64,000 nt of DNA from Idiomarina aquatica (GCF_003987185.1 NZ_PIPS01000006.1:61615-125614), one strand, 5' to 3'; shown: positions 21,331 to 32,185, counted from the stretch's first letter. The notes: a model not told the origin generated them from the letters alone. Made by a program: numbers and translations.

Positions 21331-21918
21331 TTAATCCGTCAGTTCTTTATGGCTGACCGCCGTCATGATTTCCGCAAACGTCGATGCCGAATGGTAAATA
21401 TTAACGGACTCTCCGGTACGCTGGGCGATACGCAGAGAGGAAACAACACCGCGGATAACGTCACCGGTTTTTATCACAATAAAGTCGTGACCTTTCATTT
21501 TTAAGGTGGCTGCAGCGTCGCCAATTCGTGCTGATAGCAACTGACGGTATTCCACTTGCGGCAGTTGCATTAGTGGCGTCATCAAGTCTTTAACAGCGAC
21601 GTCCTGACGAGGTATCTGCGCTTGTAAGCCAAGTTGCATGGCCCGGCGACCGTAAAACTCTCGTAATGCAACAATACCAATGATTTTGTGCTGTGCATTG
21701 GTAACGCAGGCATAGCGCTGTCCGCTACTGGTCAGCAGTTTTTCTGTGGCTGCCAGCGTGCTATTCGCACTGACCATGATGGGGTCGTGGCGTTGAAAGT
21801 CATCAAATACCTGCAAAGCTGCGTCGTTCCAGCTCAATTTTTCCGGCGGCTCAATATCGGCCAGAGTATTCAGTTCCGTGCTCGATGGCGCAGACTGAAG
21901 GGCTTTAAATGGTGTCAT
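21331..21918 (-). CDS. CBS domain protein
   Basis: This cytosolic protein of 195 residues contains a CBS pair. The first motif runs from HDPIMVSANSTLAATEKLL to KIIGIVALREF and the second from VKDLMTP to DVIRGVVS. CBS pairs bind adenosyl ligands and regulate attached or partner proteins. No effector domain is fused, so the partner is unknown. AAGGAG precedes the ATG. It lies 65 bases after the Cys-rich small gene on the same strand, possibly cotranscribed with it. Confidence 0.8.
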   Translation of the reverse strand: MTPFKALQSAPSSTELNTLADIEPPEKLSWNDAALQVFDDFQRHDPIMVSANSTLAATEKLLTSSGQRYACVTNAQHKIIGIVALREFYGRRAMQLGLQAQIPRQDVAVKDLMTPLMQLPQVEYRQLLSARIGDAAATLKMKGHDFIVIKTGDVIRGVVSSLRIAQRTGESVNIYHSASTFAEIMTAVSHKELTD

Positions 21919-21983
21919 TTTAGTACTCCTTAATTACAACAAAGTGCGCTCTGCAACGCGGTAGAGCGAGGGTAGTCGTTGTG

Positions 21984-22325
21984 TTAAGAAGTGACTGGGG
22001 GTGCGCGCGTTTGCGGGTGTTGGTGGCGAGTGTGAGCAAACCCCGCCGGCTCATCAGCGACTGAGCTTGAGTGCTTAACAGCGTTAAGCGTAAGCTGCGC
22101 AAAACCGGTTAGGGCGCTGGTGTCCTGGGAGTCCTTTTCATTGCAATGGGTTTGGCAGTTTTCGTTGCAACGCTCGGTATGACGCTGAAAATCGGATGCC
22201 TGATGGACAAACTGGCGGGCTTCGCCAGTACCGGAGTCCGCCCACACTTGTTCAACGTACGCAAAAGAGATTGCGCTCGTTAGCAGGAGTAATAGGTTAA
22301 GTGTCTTTATCAGCATCGTTTTCAT
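21984..22325 (-). CDS. Small Cys-rich exported protein of unknown function
   Basis: The 113-residue product has a hydrophobic N terminus (MKTMLIKTLNLLLLLTSAISFAY) consistent with a signal peptide. It then has a C-x3-C-x3-C cluster (CNENCQTHC) and a His-rich end. This could bind metal or form disulfides; no family is recognised. No Shine-Dalgarno sequence precedes the ATG. A promoter-like pair TTGCGG/TATACA on the minus strand (22335-22361, 15-base spacer) would put the transcript start close to the ATG, suggesting a leaderless message. The gene call is tentative. Confidence 0.5.
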   Translation of the reverse strand: MKTMLIKTLNLLLLLTSAISFAYVEQVWADSGTGEARQFVHQASDFQRHTERCNENCQTHCNEKDSQDTSALTGFAQLTLNAVKHSSSVADEPAGFAHTRHQHPQTRAPPVTS

Positions 22326-22374
22326 ACATTACTATGTATAGCCAATTAGAAATAACCGCAAGGGGTAAGTTCCG

Positions 22375-23154
22375 GTGAAACTAAAATTATTTCAGGTTGA
22401 TGCGTTTGCAGAGCGCGTGTTCGAGGGCAATCCAGCAGCGGTGGTGCCGTTGCCACAATGGCTGGATGATGACTTATTGTTACGCATTGCCGAGGAAAAT
22501 AACCTTTCTGAAACCGCGTTTCTGGTTAAGTCAGCCGCGGGTTACGAGTTACGTTGGTTTACTCCGGCTGCGGAAGTTGACCTTTGTGGTCACGCGACCC
22601 TGGCAGCGGCTCATGTGGTATTTTCGCATCTGGGCTTTGACCAGGATGAAGTGCGTTTCAGCAGTCGCAGTGGTGAGCTTATCGTGCATCGGTCCGAAGG
22701 CGGACTGATGATGGATTTTCCGGCAACCCGACCGACCCCGGTGGCAACGCCGACTGCCATTACCGAAGCACTTGGGTTCGAGCCCAACCACGTATTGCTG
22801 GGTTATGATCACATTGTGGTGTTGGATAATGAGCAGCAAGTGCAGTCATTGGTAATCGACTTGACGCCGCTACGCCAATTGGATTCGCGTGGTGTCGTGG
22901 TTACCGCAGCCGGTGACCAATACGATTGTGTCAGCCGCTGCTTTTACCCAAAACTCAACGTTCCGGAGGACCCCGTGACCGGTTCGGCGCACTGTCAATT
23001 GGCACCATACTGGGCTGAGCAACTGCAAAAGTCAGAACTTAATGCCCGTCAATTATCGGCGCGCGGCGGCACTATTCGCTGTGTGGTCAAGGGCGAACGG
23101 GTACAGCTCTACGGGCGTGCGGTGGATTACCTTATTGGCACGATAAATCTGTAA
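22375..23154 (+). CDS. PhzF family isomerase/epimerase-like protein
   Basis: The 259-residue protein has the diaminopimelate-epimerase-like fold of the PhzF family. The N-terminal QVDAFAERVFEGNPAAV, the NNLSETAFLV motif with the conserved Glu, and the C-terminal DPVTGSAHCQLAPYW are typical. E. coli YddE is a relative. Biochemical role is unknown outside phenazine producers; no phenazine cluster is near. The start is GTG, with AAGGGG nine bases upstream. Monocistronic by context. Confidence 0.88.
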   Translation: MKLKLFQVDAFAERVFEGNPAAVVPLPQWLDDDLLLRIAEENNLSETAFLVKSAAGYELRWFTPAAEVDLCGHATLAAAHVVFSHLGFDQDEVRFSSRSGELIVHRSEGGLMMDFPATRPTPVATPTAITEALGFEPNHVLLGYDHIVVLDNEQQVQSLVIDLTPLRQLDSRGVVVTAAGDQYDCVSRCFYPKLNVPEDPVTGSAHCQLAPYWAEQLQKSELNARQLSARGGTIRCVVKGERVQLYGRAVDYLIGTINL

Positions 23155-23261
23155 GCAAAAGGCGGCTTACTGCTTGCAGGTTAGACCACTTGGTTACATA
23201 CTCAGCAGTTAAACGAATTAGGCAGTATCGTTTGCAAAATACAATAACAAAGGACAAAGCG

Positions 23262-25811
23262 ATGAATTTGCCAAAAACAAGTCGGATCTATCAAGGGATG
23301 ATCTTAGCGGGGGCCGTTGCGCTCGCGGGGTGTGAGTTTGACAACGAAGTCCCTGAATATCAGGCGCCCCCAGCGACAGAAGAACCGGACTACAGCAGCC
23401 CGCTTCCGGAGCAGGAGCCGCTTTCTACATTTGACGAGGATGGTCAGTTGCAGGCAGATATTGCCTGGACCACCTATGGCGTGCCGTATATTACCGCTGA
23501 TAATCTTGAAAGTATGGCATTTGGCGTGGGCTATGCCTTCGCGCAGGATAATATCTGTATTCTTGCCGATCAGATCGTTAAGTTTAACTCTCAACGTTCG
23601 ATGTTTTTCGGGCCTGACAATCCTATTGGTTCAGGTAACAGTCAGAATGTGATTGATGATTTTGGTTTTCTGGCCTTGGGAATTCGTGACAATGCCGAGC
23701 AAGGTTTTGCTAACCTAAGCGATGAATCCAAGGCGCTATTGCAGGGATATGCCGCAGGTTATAACCGATATTTAAACGATACCGGCGTCGCTAATATCGA
23801 TCCGCAGTGTGCCGGCCAGCCTTTTGTTCGTGAAATCACGCCGATTGACATGCTAACGTACGCACAGGGTGTTGCGTTGCTGCCTGGTGCCAGTAACTTT
23901 ACCGGCGCGGTTTTCGTCGCCGCTCCTCCGGGTCAGGACTATACCCCGCAACCGGTAATGCCGGCGCAGGAGACCGCCAGCCTAGACTTTTCAAAAGTCA
24001 GCGTTCATATGCCTGAACCCAATCCGACGGAGATGGGCTCAAATGGCTGGGCGATTGGGCGCGATTTGAGTGCTACAGGGCAGGGGATGTTATTGGCAAA
24101 TCCGCATTTCCCGCACACCGGTAATCAGCGCTTCTGGCAGTTTGGTATTGAAATTCCCGGCGAATTGAAAGTCGCAGGCGGCTCGTTATCCGGTATGCCG
24201 GGCGTGGTAAACATCGGATTTAACGAGAATGTGGCATGGACCCATACGTTTTCAACCGCAAATCGCTTCGTGGTGCATCAGCTCGAGCTGGATCCTGAAG
24301 ATGAAACAGGAACAACTTATCTGGTCGACGGGGAACCGGTCGAAATGACCACCAAAACCCATCAGATCCAGGTCAATGTTGGCGGCGGACAGAGCATCAC
24401 CTTGCAGAAAACCAGTTATCACAGTGACTTCGGTACCATTATAAAAGTACCGAATTCGCCGCTCACCTGGGGTGTCGATGACTTCGGTAAAGATGTTGCT
24501 TATGCGATTTACGATGCCAACCTGCCGAATTATGAAATTCTTGACCACTGGTTGGCGATGAACCGCTCCCGTAATATTGAGGAGTATCGGCAGAGCTTTA
24601 TCGATTACACCGGAACCGTATTCAATAACGCGATGTCGGTGGACGACGATGGTGATGCCTTCTTTACCGATGGTTCGTCGGTACCGAATATCAGTGAAGA
24701 AGCACTCGCGGCCTGGCAGCAGAATACGTTGTTGCAGGGTATCAGCCAGTCGGCTGGTTTTCCGGTAATGCCGGGCAATTCAGCGTTATTTAAAGCCGAT
24801 GGCAAGATGCCGTTTAGTCGCGCACCTTCGTTACTGCGCACTGACTTTGTGCAGAACTCCAACGACAGTTTCTGGCTGACCAATCCGGAGCAACCGATTG
24901 ACGACGTGGCGCCATTGTGGGGGCCTGTCGGTAATGAACAGTCATGGCGTTCACGATTGGGTCAGAAGATGTTAGCCGAGGGTGGTTCAGCTGACGGTAA
25001 ATTTACCCGCGAAGATATTGCTGAAAAATTGCTCAGCAACCGTAGCTATCTGGCTGAAGCGGTGCTGGATGACTTGTTGTCATTGTGCTCGCGTCAGGGT
25101 GAACAACCTGTTGCCACGGTCGCCGGTAACCAGAGTATCAAACCGGCCTGCGATACGTTGGCACAGTGGGACGGAACCATGAACAAAGACAGCGTCGGAG
25201 CCATGCTGTTCCGCGAGTTTGCAACGGAGTTTAATCGTGATCCGAAGTGGCAGGTGGACTTTGATCCGACTGACCCGTTAAACACTCCGCGTGACCTGGT
25301 TAATAACGTATCCGTACTGACCGATTTGGGTAACGCCATGGTTCGTATCCAGTCGCTTGGACTAGACATCGACGCGCCATTAGGCGAGGTACAGTTTGTC
25401 GAACGGGCGTTGCCCGACGGTCAGCCTTCAGGACAACGCCTAACTTGGGGGGGCGCCAATAACATTGAAGGTGGCTTTAACGTGTTCCGCGCTAATACAG
25501 GCTCGGACGGTACGATTTATCCGCGTTTGATTTATCCGCAAGTGGATGGCTCGAATTTGACCGAAGCGGGGCTTGGCTACCACATCAGTTACGGCTCAAG
25601 CTGGATGTTCACCATGGAGTTCACTGAACAAGGGCCTTCTGCCCAGGGCTTGCTGAGTTATTCGCAATCACGCAATGTGCTGTCTGATCATTACATTGAT
25701 CAAACCTTGCTGTATTCACAGCAACCACAATTGCGTTCAATTTGGTTTAACAACAGTGACATTGAGGCCAATACCGTTCGTCAGTTGAGTCTTAGCCAAG
25801 ACAATGAATAG
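23262..25811 (+). CDS. Penicillin acylase family lipoprotein (Ntn hydrolase)
   Basis: This 849-residue predicted lipoprotein has lipobox LAGC (Cys24) and an acidic linker, so it is probably membrane-anchored and periplasmic. It belongs to the penicillin/acyl-homoserine-lactone acylase family, made as a precursor and cut autocatalytically. The expected beta-subunit nucleophile is Ser260 in MGSNGWAIG, followed by ANPHFPH. The alpha part contains WTTYGVPYITADN. ATG 23262 is chosen because AAAGGA precedes it and a signal sequence follows; an upstream in-frame start at 23190 would mask that signal. The substrate cannot be named from sequence: acyl-homoserine lactones, cyclic amides or beta-lactams are all known in the family. 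Confidence 0.87.
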   Translation: MNLPKTSRIYQGMILAGAVALAGCEFDNEVPEYQAPPATEEPDYSSPLPEQEPLSTFDEDGQLQADIAWTTYGVPYITADNLESMAFGVGYAFAQDNICILADQIVKFNSQRSMFFGPDNPIGSGNSQNVIDDFGFLALGIRDNAEQGFANLSDESKALLQGYAAGYNRYLNDTGVANIDPQCAGQPFVREITPIDMLTYAQGVALLPGASNFTGAVFVAAPPGQDYTPQPVMPAQETASLDFSKVSVHMPEPNPTEMGSNGWAIGRDLSATGQGMLLANPHFPHTGNQRFWQFGIEIPGELKVAGGSLSGMPGVVNIGFNENVAWTHTFSTANRFVVHQLELDPEDETGTTYLVDGEPVEMTTKTHQIQVNVGGGQSITLQKTSYHSDFGTIIKVPNSPLTWGVDDFGKDVAYAIYDANLPNYEILDHWLAMNRSRNIEEYRQSFIDYTGTVFNNAMSVDDDGDAFFTDGSSVPNISEEALAAWQQNTLLQGISQSAGFPVMPGNSALFKADGKMPFSRAPSLLRTDFVQNSNDSFWLTNPEQPIDDVAPLWGPVGNEQSWRSRLGQKMLAEGGSADGKFTREDIAEKLLSNRSYLAEAVLDDLLSLCSRQGEQPVATVAGNQSIKPACDTLAQWDGTMNKDSVGAMLFREFATEFNRDPKWQVDFDPTDPLNTPRDLVNNVSVLTDLGNAMVRIQSLGLDIDAPLGEVQFVERALPDGQPSGQRLTWGGANNIEGGFNVFRANTGSDGTIYPRLIYPQVDGSNLTEAGLGYHISYGSSWMFTMEFTEQGPSAQGLLSYSQSRNVLSDHYIDQTLLYSQQPQLRSIWFNNSDIEANTVRQLSLSQDNE

Positions 25812-25826
25812 ACGGAGATAAGCACT

Positions 25827-25856
25827 AAAAAGCCCCCGCTCAGTCGGGGGCTTTTT
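25827..25856 (+). terminator. Intrinsic terminator after the acylase gene
   Basis: Arms AAAAAGCCCCCG and CGGGGGCTTTTT form a perfect 12-bp stem with loop CTCAGT, ending in a T run. Confidence 0.93.
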
Positions 25857-25949
25857 GGTTGTCATTTTTCATTAACTGACATTGCCGACAGAGAGGCGTA
25901 TACTGTGCCAAAGCCAAAACATTTATTGGTAGCAAATTAAAAGGATTCT

Positions 25950-28259
25950 ATGACCGACAGCAACGAAAATGCACCACAATACGAAGTCGAAATCCCCTCT
26001 CGGGAAGCGCTGCTGGCGCTGGTCGACGAGCGACTGAAACCTGTGCATATTGACGATTTCATCAGTCATTTTAAACTCGATGATGAGCGTCAGCTGGTGG
26101 GGTTAAAACGCCGCCTGCGGGCGATGGAACGAGATGGCCAGTTGGTTTATACCAGAGCGAACTGCTATGGCCTGCCGGATCGGATGCAATTGATTCGTGG
26201 CCGCATTATCGGACACCGTGACGGATTTGGTTTTTGTAAACCAGACGATGGCGGCAAAGACATTTTTATTCCACATCATCAGATGTATTCGGTGCTGCAC
26301 GGCGATATCGTGCTGATAAAACCGGCCGGAACCGATAACCGCGGCCGTCCCGAGGGACGTGTGGTGCGGGTGGTCGAACCGCGAGACAGTGATATTGTCG
26401 GACGTTACTTTGTTGAGAACGATATCGGCATCGTCGTCCCTGACGATTCACGCATCAGCCAGGACATCTTAATTCCGCACGCGGATAATGCCGGCGCCCG
26501 TCACGGTCAGTTAGTGGTTGTCACCATTACCCGCCGCCCCAATCGTCGCACTAGCCCGATTGGCAAAATCTCAGAAGTGCTTGGTGACCATATGGCGCCC
26601 GGCATGGAAATTGAAATTGCGATGCGGGAGCATGATATCCCGAATGAGTGGCCCGACGGTCTTGACCGTGAACTTGCGAAATACGACGAAGAAGTGCCTA
26701 AAGAGGCCTATGAAGGCCGCATTGACTTGCGAGAGCTGCCACTGATTACCATCGACGGTGAAGACTCGCGTGATTTTGACGATGCGGTTTGTGCGTTGCC
26801 GGAAGACAAAGGCTGGCGCCTGTGGGTGGCGATTGCCGATGTCTCCTATTACGTGCGCCCTGGCACATTACTGGATGACGAAGCGGTGAACCGGGGTAAC
26901 TCGGTGTACTTCCCGAACAATGTGATTCCGATGTTGCCGGAAAAGCTCTCCAATGGCTTGTGTTCCCTTAATCCCAACGTCGACCGTTTGTGTATGGTTG
27001 CCGAAATGGAGATAGGTCCGCGCGGAAAATTAAAACAGTCGCGTTTTTATCCCGCGGTCATGAACAGTCATGCCCGCTTGACCTACAACAAAGTGAAACA
27101 AATTCTCGACGGCGATGTTGAGTTGCGCGAACAGTACAAAGACGTACTCAGCAATATTGAAGAGTTGCATAATGTGTACAAAGCTCTGGCAACCGTTCGC
27201 AAGCAGCGTTCCGCCATTGAGTTTGATACGCAAGAAACGCGTTTCATTTTTAATGCGCATCGTAAAATTGAACGTATTGAGCCGGTTAAGCGTCATGTCG
27301 CGCACAAGATCATTGAAGAATGTATGATTGCAGCCAATGTCGCATCAGCAAGGCTGGTTGAAGATGATGAGGACATTAATGCGCTGTTTCGTGTGCATGA
27401 AGCGCCTGCCGATGAACGCCTGACCAGCTTCCGCGCCTTCTTAGCTGAACTGGGATTAAACCTTGGTGGTGGTGATAAACCGACACCGACGGATTATGGC
27501 AAACTGCTGGAAGAGGTTAAAGACCGTCCGGATCATGAGTTAATTGAAACCATGATGCTGAGATCCATGCAGCAGGCCGTCTATCAGCCGGAGAATGAGG
27601 GGCACTTTGGTCTGGCCTTGAAGTCCTACTCTCACTTCACCTCGCCCATTCGGCGTTATCCTGACTTGATTTTGCATCGGGCAATCAAGGCAATACTGCG
27701 TAAACGTGAAGGTACTGAGCAGTCGTTAACCGGCGCCTGGAGCTACAGCGAGAAGGAGTTGGATGATTTAGGCGTGCACTGCTCGATGACCGAAAGACGT
27801 GCGGATGACGCAACACGACAGGTGGATGAGTGGCTCAAGTGTGAGTTCATGCTGGATCATATTGGTATGGAGTTTACCGGTGTGGTGTCCTCGGTGACCA
27901 ACTTCGGGTTGTTTGTACGCCTGGATGAATACCAAATCGACGGGTTGGTACACATCAGTAACCTGGGTGATGACTATTACCAGTATGACAATCAGAAAGG
28001 CATGTTGATTGGTGAGAATACCCGCACCATTTATCGTCTCGGCGATAAAGTCAAAGTGTCAGTGAAAACGGTAGATCTGGATGAGCGTAAAATTGACCTG
28101 ACGTTACTGGGGGCTGAAAGCCCGACGGGTAAGCAACGCAAACGTAATTCGGGCAAAACACAACGGAAAAAATCACAGGGTAAGTCGTCACGGGGTAAGG
28201 GTTCCAACCGGAATAAACCGCGTAAAGGCAGTAAAAACAAAGGTAATAACCCCTCATGA
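25950..28259 (+). CDS. rnr: Ribonuclease R
   Basis: RNase R is the 3'-to-5' exoribonuclease that degrades structured RNA. The 769-residue protein has an N-terminal winged-helix domain, two cold-shock domains, and the RNB domain with catalytic acidic residues EDSRDFDD at 271-278. An S1 domain (about residues 640-725, [15 protein letters not shown]) and a Lys/Arg/Ser/Gly-rich tail follow. The tail distinguishes it from RNase II. AAAGGA precedes the ATG. It overlaps rlmB by four bases, the rnr-rlmB operon of gammaproteobacteria. Confidence 0.96.
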   Translation: MTDSNENAPQYEVEIPSREALLALVDERLKPVHIDDFISHFKLDDERQLVGLKRRLRAMERDGQLVYTRANCYGLPDRMQLIRGRIIGHRDGFGFCKPDDGGKDIFIPHHQMYSVLHGDIVLIKPAGTDNRGRPEGRVVRVVEPRDSDIVGRYFVENDIGIVVPDDSRISQDILIPHADNAGARHGQLVVVTITRRPNRRTSPIGKISEVLGDHMAPGMEIEIAMREHDIPNEWPDGLDRELAKYDEEVPKEAYEGRIDLRELPLITIDGEDSRDFDDAVCALPEDKGWRLWVAIADVSYYVRPGTLLDDEAVNRGNSVYFPNNVIPMLPEKLSNGLCSLNPNVDRLCMVAEMEIGPRGKLKQSRFYPAVMNSHARLTYNKVKQILDGDVELREQYKDVLSNIEELHNVYKALATVRKQRSAIEFDTQETRFIFNAHRKIERIEPVKRHVAHKIIEECMIAANVASARLVEDDEDINALFRVHEAPADERLTSFRAFLAELGLNLGGGDKPTPTDYGKLLEEVKDRPDHELIETMMLRSMQQAVYQPENEGHFGLALKSYSHFTSPIRRYPDLILHRAIKAILRKREGTEQSLTGAWSYSEKELDDLGVHCSMTERRADDATRQVDEWLKCEFMLDHIGMEFTGVVSSVTNFGLFVRLDEYQIDGLVHISNLGDDYYQYDNQKGMLIGENTRTIYRLGDKVKVSVKTVDLDERKIDLTLLGAESPTGKQRKRNSGKTQRKKSQGKSSRGKGSNRNKPRKGSKNKGNNPS

Positions 28260-29002
28260 GTCAAAAAGTAACGGTATTTGGCTTGCATGCGGTCCGCTCA
28301 ATAATGGACAACCATCCGGACCGTCTGGTTGAACTGTATGTCTCGAAAGAGAGGCAGGACGATGCGGTTAACGGAATAGTGCAACAGGCTCATGGCTTAG
28401 GCATTCGCCCGCAGTGGGTACCGAAACCGGCGCTGGATAAACGTGCCGAAGGCGGTAATCATCAGGGCGTGGTTGCGACGGTGACGTCCTTGCCGACGCT
28501 CAATGAGCACGACCTTACGCGGCTGGTAGAACAAAGTGACGGCGCGCCGTTGTTTTTGGTGTTGGACGGTGTTACCGACCCGCATAATTTAGGAGCGTGC
28601 CTGCGCACCGCAGATGCTGCCGGCGTTACGGCAGTAATTGTGCCAAAAGATAAATCGGCTCAAGTAACGCCAACGGTCAGAAAGGTCGCTTGTGGGGCTG
28701 CTGAAGTGGTTCCGCTGGTGGTGGTGACTAATTTAGCCCGCGCGTTACGAGATCTGCAGCAATTGAACGTGTGGGTGACCGGCACGGCCGGAGAAGCGAC
28801 GCAGTCGCTATACGATGTTGATTATCGCGGTGCCACAGCATTGGTGATGGGGGCTGAAGGTAAGGGCATGCGCCGCTTGACGCGTGAGACGTGTGATGAA
28901 CTGGTTGCCATTCCCCTTGCCGGTAGTGTGAGTAGCCTGAATGTTTCGGTTGCCAGCGGTATTTGTTTGTTTGAGGTGGTGAGACAGCGCCATGGATCTT
29001 AA
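28256..29002 (+). CDS. rlmB: 23S rRNA (guanosine-2'-O) methyltransferase RlmB
   Basis: This SpoU-type methyltransferase of 248 residues modifies 23S rRNA (G2251 in E. coli numbering). The N-terminal RNA-binding domain precedes a knotted SPOUT domain with [25 protein letters not shown] motif 1, [12 protein letters not shown] and [14 protein letters not shown]. It overlaps rnr at its start and the following membrane-anchored hypothetical gene at its end. Confidence 0.94.
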   Translation: MSQKVTVFGLHAVRSIMDNHPDRLVELYVSKERQDDAVNGIVQQAHGLGIRPQWVPKPALDKRAEGGNHQGVVATVTSLPTLNEHDLTRLVEQSDGAPLFLVLDGVTDPHNLGACLRTADAAGVTAVIVPKDKSAQVTPTVRKVACGAAEVVPLVVVTNLARALRDLQQLNVWVTGTAGEATQSLYDVDYRGATALVMGAEGKGMRRLTRETCDELVAIPLAGSVSSLNVSVASGICLFEVVRQRHGS

Positions 29003-29435
29003 ACGTCGCCTGTTCCCGATCGGCATTGCACTTTTTTTGATCGCCATGTTATTTGTCAGTTGGACTCCTAACTGGGAGTCCGGTGAATTCCTTCGCTCGA
29101 CCAAACCTTACGTTTCGTTTGACTATCAGTTTGAGCCGTCGCCGACGCAGTTACTGCGTGACGTTGCCGAAGATGTTGATAATCGGCTCGATGTCCGCCA
29201 CGAGTGGCATAAAGTGAGCGAACGTGAAGCGCAGTACGATGTGGTGATACAACTGATCGAGTCAGGCTCCGCGGTACAACTAGATGCTACGCTTTATCGT
29301 AACGACGAGCGCTTTGAACACATTGTCGTGCGCGGTGAAAGTGAGGTAAAGAACGAGCTGGCCGACCGTCTGGTAAGGCTGCTCACGGACCGCATCGAGT
29401 CCGACCACGCTCAACAAAGCACATCGCCTGATTAG
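28992..29435 (+). CDS. Membrane-anchored hypothetical protein
   Basis: The 147-residue product has one N-terminal transmembrane or signal-anchor segment (about residues 8-26) and a soluble domain probably in the periplasm. I do not recognise a family. It overlaps the rlmB end by 11 bases and is probably the third gene of the rnr-rlmB transcript. It stops shortly before the rpsF promoter. Confidence 0.7.
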   Translation: MDLKRRLFPIGIALFLIAMLFVSWTPNWESGEFLRSTKPYVSFDYQFEPSPTQLLRDVAEDVDNRLDVRHEWHKVSEREAQYDVVIQLIESGSAVQLDATLYRNDERFEHIVVRGESEVKNELADRLVRLLTDRIESDHAQQSTSPD

Positions 29436-29442
29436 GTGGTGA

Positions 29443-29471
29443 TTGCAATCATCGTCATTTTGCGTTAGTAT
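29443..29471 (+). promoter_or_regulatory. Promoter of the rpsF operon
   Basis: TTGCAA (29443-29448) and TAGTAT (29466-29471) are separated by 17 bases. A GC-rich discriminator CGCGCGG follows, typical of growth-rate-regulated promoters. The leader to rpsF is about 100 bases. An S6:S18 autoregulatory element is known for such leaders; I could not confirm one by eye. Confidence 0.7.
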
Positions 29472-29577
29472 CGCGCGGCTTAAATCAGCCATTGTATAAA
29501 CTACTAGTTGAGTTCCTTGCTTCTATGTCAGTGCGGCTGAGCTGAACTGAGGCTATATGAACCAAAAGGACACTGTA

Positions 29578-29928
29578 ATGCGTCATTACGAAATCGTATT
29601 TATGGTCCACCCGGACCAGAGCGAGCAAGTACCTGGCATGATCGAGCGCTACAGCGAAACGATCAAGCAAGGTGGTGGTCAAATCCATCGTTTAGAAGAC
29701 TGGGGCCGTCGTCAACTGGCTTACCCAATCAACAAACTGCACAAAGCACACTATGTTCTGTTGAACATCGAAGCGTCTGCAGAAGTTGTGGAAGAGCTGG
29801 AAACTGCATTCCGTTTTAACGATGCAGTATTGCGCAACATGATCATGCGCAAAAAAGAAGCGATCGTTGAACCTTCGCCGCTGACTAAGCCGAAGGAAGA
29901 TCGTAAAGGTGACAGTGAAGCCGCATAA
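29578..29928 (+). CDS. rpsF: Ribosomal protein bS6
   Basis: S6 sits on the platform of the 30S subunit next to S18. The start [21 protein letters not shown] is placed at ATG 29578, preceded by AAAGGA; an upstream ATG at 29557 adds seven residues that homologues lack. The 116-residue protein ends in an acidic/basic tail ([13 protein letters not shown]), where other bacteria have a glutamate-rich tail. It heads rpsF-priB-rpsR-rplI. Confidence 0.97.
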   Translation: MRHYEIVFMVHPDQSEQVPGMIERYSETIKQGGGQIHRLEDWGRRQLAYPINKLHKAHYVLLNIEASAEVVEELETAFRFNDAVLRNMIMRKKEAIVEPSPLTKPKEDRKGDSEAA

Positions 29929-29966
29929 CTCATAGTGAGTAAGGCTGTACCTTCACAGAGAGACGT

Positions 29967-30504
<538 letters not shown>

Positions 30505-30545
30505 GATAGCATCGGTTCGAATACCAAGATTAGGGGTAGCGAAAA

Positions 30546-30998
30546 ATGAACATCATCTTATTAGATAAAATTGCTAACCTGGGTGGCCTTGGCGACCAAG
30601 TTAGCGTTAAAGCTGGTTACGCTCGTAACTTCTTGTTCCCTCAGGGCAAAGCAGTTCCGGCAACCAAATCAAACATCGAATTGTTCGAACAGCGTCGCGC
30701 TGAGTACGAAGCGAAGCTTGCTGACCAGTTGGCAGCGGCTGAAGCTCGTGCTGAAAAAATCAATGCACTGGATACGATTGAAATTGCATCGAAAGCTGGC
30801 GACGAAGGTAAACTGTTCGGTTCAATCGGTACTCGTGATATCGCTGACGCGATCACTGCTGCCGGCGTAGAAGTGAAGAAAGCAGAAGTATTAATGCCTC
30901 ATGGTACCATCCGTGAAACTGGCGAATACGAGCTGGAATTACACTTACACGCGGACGTGTTTGCTAACGTGAAATTGAAAGTTGTTGCTGCTGACTAA
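30546..30998 (+). CDS. rplI: Ribosomal protein bL9
   Basis: L9 is a two-domain protein of 150 residues at the base of the L1 stalk. The N-terminal RNA-binding domain ([32 protein letters not shown]) is joined by a long helix (about residues 40-75) to the C-terminal domain. It ends the rpsF operon and is followed by a UUCG-loop terminator. Confidence 0.98.
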   Translation: MNIILLDKIANLGGLGDQVSVKAGYARNFLFPQGKAVPATKSNIELFEQRRAEYEAKLADQLAAAEARAEKINALDTIEIASKAGDEGKLFGSIGTRDIADAITAAGVEVKKAEVLMPHGTIRETGEYELELHLHADVFANVKLKVVAAD

Positions 30999-31018
30999 GC
31001 AGTGAGCAAAAGCAATAG

Positions 31019-31051
31019 CGAAAAAGCTGCCTTCGGGTAGCTTTTTTTTTT
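31019..31051 (+). terminator. Intrinsic terminator of the rpsF-rplI operon
   Basis: AAAGCTGCC (31023-31031) pairs with GGTAGCTTT (31036-31044), one wobble, around a stable TTCG tetraloop, followed by a ten-base T run. Confidence 0.93.
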
Positions 31052-31142
31052 GAAAAATTTTACCTCCCTTGTAAACCCTGCTACAACCGACAGCGACTTA
31101 TTACCAAATTCAATAACAAATCACGTAGACAGGGAGAACGCG

Positions 31143-31658
31143 GTGTCCGAAACCACCGACATAGCACTGGCTGCAAAAGGCGACAAGGCTGCATTCAAAC
31201 GACTTTATGATCGACACATAAGGAATGTCTATGGACAGGTGTTGCGGCTTACAGCGGATGCGTCATTAACGGATGATTTGGTGCAGGAAATTTTTGTCCA
31301 GGTATGGCGCAGCCTGCCGAAATTTGACCAGCGCTCAAAGTTTTCAACCTGGCTCTACAGCTTGGCGAACAACGTCGCCATTACGGAACTACGAAAACAA
31401 ACGCGTTGGTTTAAACGCAATCAGCGGGCGGCGGAGCAAGAGGACCCTCATCGCTGCGCCGATTTAGAGGATGGCATCGACTTGGGCGCGCTGGATCAGT
31501 TAGTGATAAAACTGCCGGAGCAGACCCGACAAGTTTTCGTGTTACACGCATTGAATAATTATTCTCATCAACAAATTGCCGATTTGTTGGGAATTGCCGA
31601 GGGAACCAGTAAATCTCAGTTTCACCGGGCTCGTAACCTTATGCAGGAGTGGTTATGA
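31143..31658 (+). CDS. ECF-type RNA polymerase sigma factor
   Basis: The 171-residue sigma-70 family protein has region 2 (FKRLYDRHIRNVYGQVLRL, DDLVQEIFVQVWRSL, KFSTWLYSLANNVAI) and region 4 (LPEQTRQVFVLHALNNYSHQQIADLLGI). Regions 1 and 3 are missing, as in ECF sigma factors. GTG 31143 is chosen because AGGGAG precedes it by six bases. The reading frame can be extended to a TTG inside the preceding terminator, which is unlikely. The next gene overlaps its stop (ATGA), so it should be coupled to a membrane regulator. Confidence 0.88.
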   Translation: MSETTDIALAAKGDKAAFKRLYDRHIRNVYGQVLRLTADASLTDDLVQEIFVQVWRSLPKFDQRSKFSTWLYSLANNVAITELRKQTRWFKRNQRAAEQEDPHRCADLEDGIDLGALDQLVIKLPEQTRQVFVLHALNNYSHQQIADLLGIAEGTSKSQFHRARNLMQEWL

Positions 31659-32185
31659 AAGACAAAAAACAGCAACTTGATGCGATGATTCATGAACATC
31701 AGCAGCAGGACTCAGGAGTAACCCCACCGGCGGACTTGTGGGCCGGCATTGAGTCGCGACTGGAAGAGCGTCCAGTACAACAAACAGCCACTCCAATCGC
31801 AACAAAATGGTGGTTTGCAGGCGGTCTGTCAGCGGTAGCTGCCAGTTTGATGACGGTAGCCGTTATTGTTGGCCTGCAAAGTCCGGTTACCAAGCAGCCG
31901 GATGTCAGCGAATGGTACTTACTGGCCCAACAAATGAATCAGGCCCAGCATCAGCAGGTTGACGCTATGGCCAGTGGTTACCAGTTAGCCGGCTACGAAA
32001 TGACGCAAAACAATTACATTGAGTCATTAGCCAGCTTGCGTAACGCCAAGCAACAGCTACTGCTGTCGATGCAGGAAAACGGCGGTGACGCGCAGATGAT
32101 CGACATGCTGCGCTGGATCAATGAGCAAGAAATTCAACTACTGAAACACGCGTATCAGCAACAGCCCGTGTTGGAAGAAATTTAG
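31655..32185 (+). CDS. Membrane protein, putative anti-sigma factor
   Basis: This 176-residue protein has a soluble N terminus (about 1-45) facing the cytoplasm, one transmembrane segment (about residues 50-70) and a Gln-rich periplasmic part. The layout and the ATGA overlap with the upstream sigma gene suggest an anti-sigma factor. No zinc-binding anti-sigma motif (HXXXCXXC) is visible, so this is inferred from position. A DUF4097 gene follows 15 bases later. Confidence 0.65.
   Translation: MKDKKQQLDAMIHEHQQQDSGVTPPADLWAGIESRLEERPVQQTATPIATKWWFAGGLSAVAASLMTVAVIVGLQSPVTKQPDVSEWYLLAQQMNQAQHQQVDAMASGYQLAGYEMTQNNYIESLASLRNAKQQLLLSMQENGGDAQMIDMLRWINEQEIQLLKHAYQQQPVLEEI

Noticed and set aside
31050..31142. 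N-terminal extension of the ECF sigma factor to a TTG codon
   Set aside because: The TTG lies in the T run of the rplI terminator, the added residues do not look like sigma region 2, and GTG 31143 has a proper AGGGAG site.
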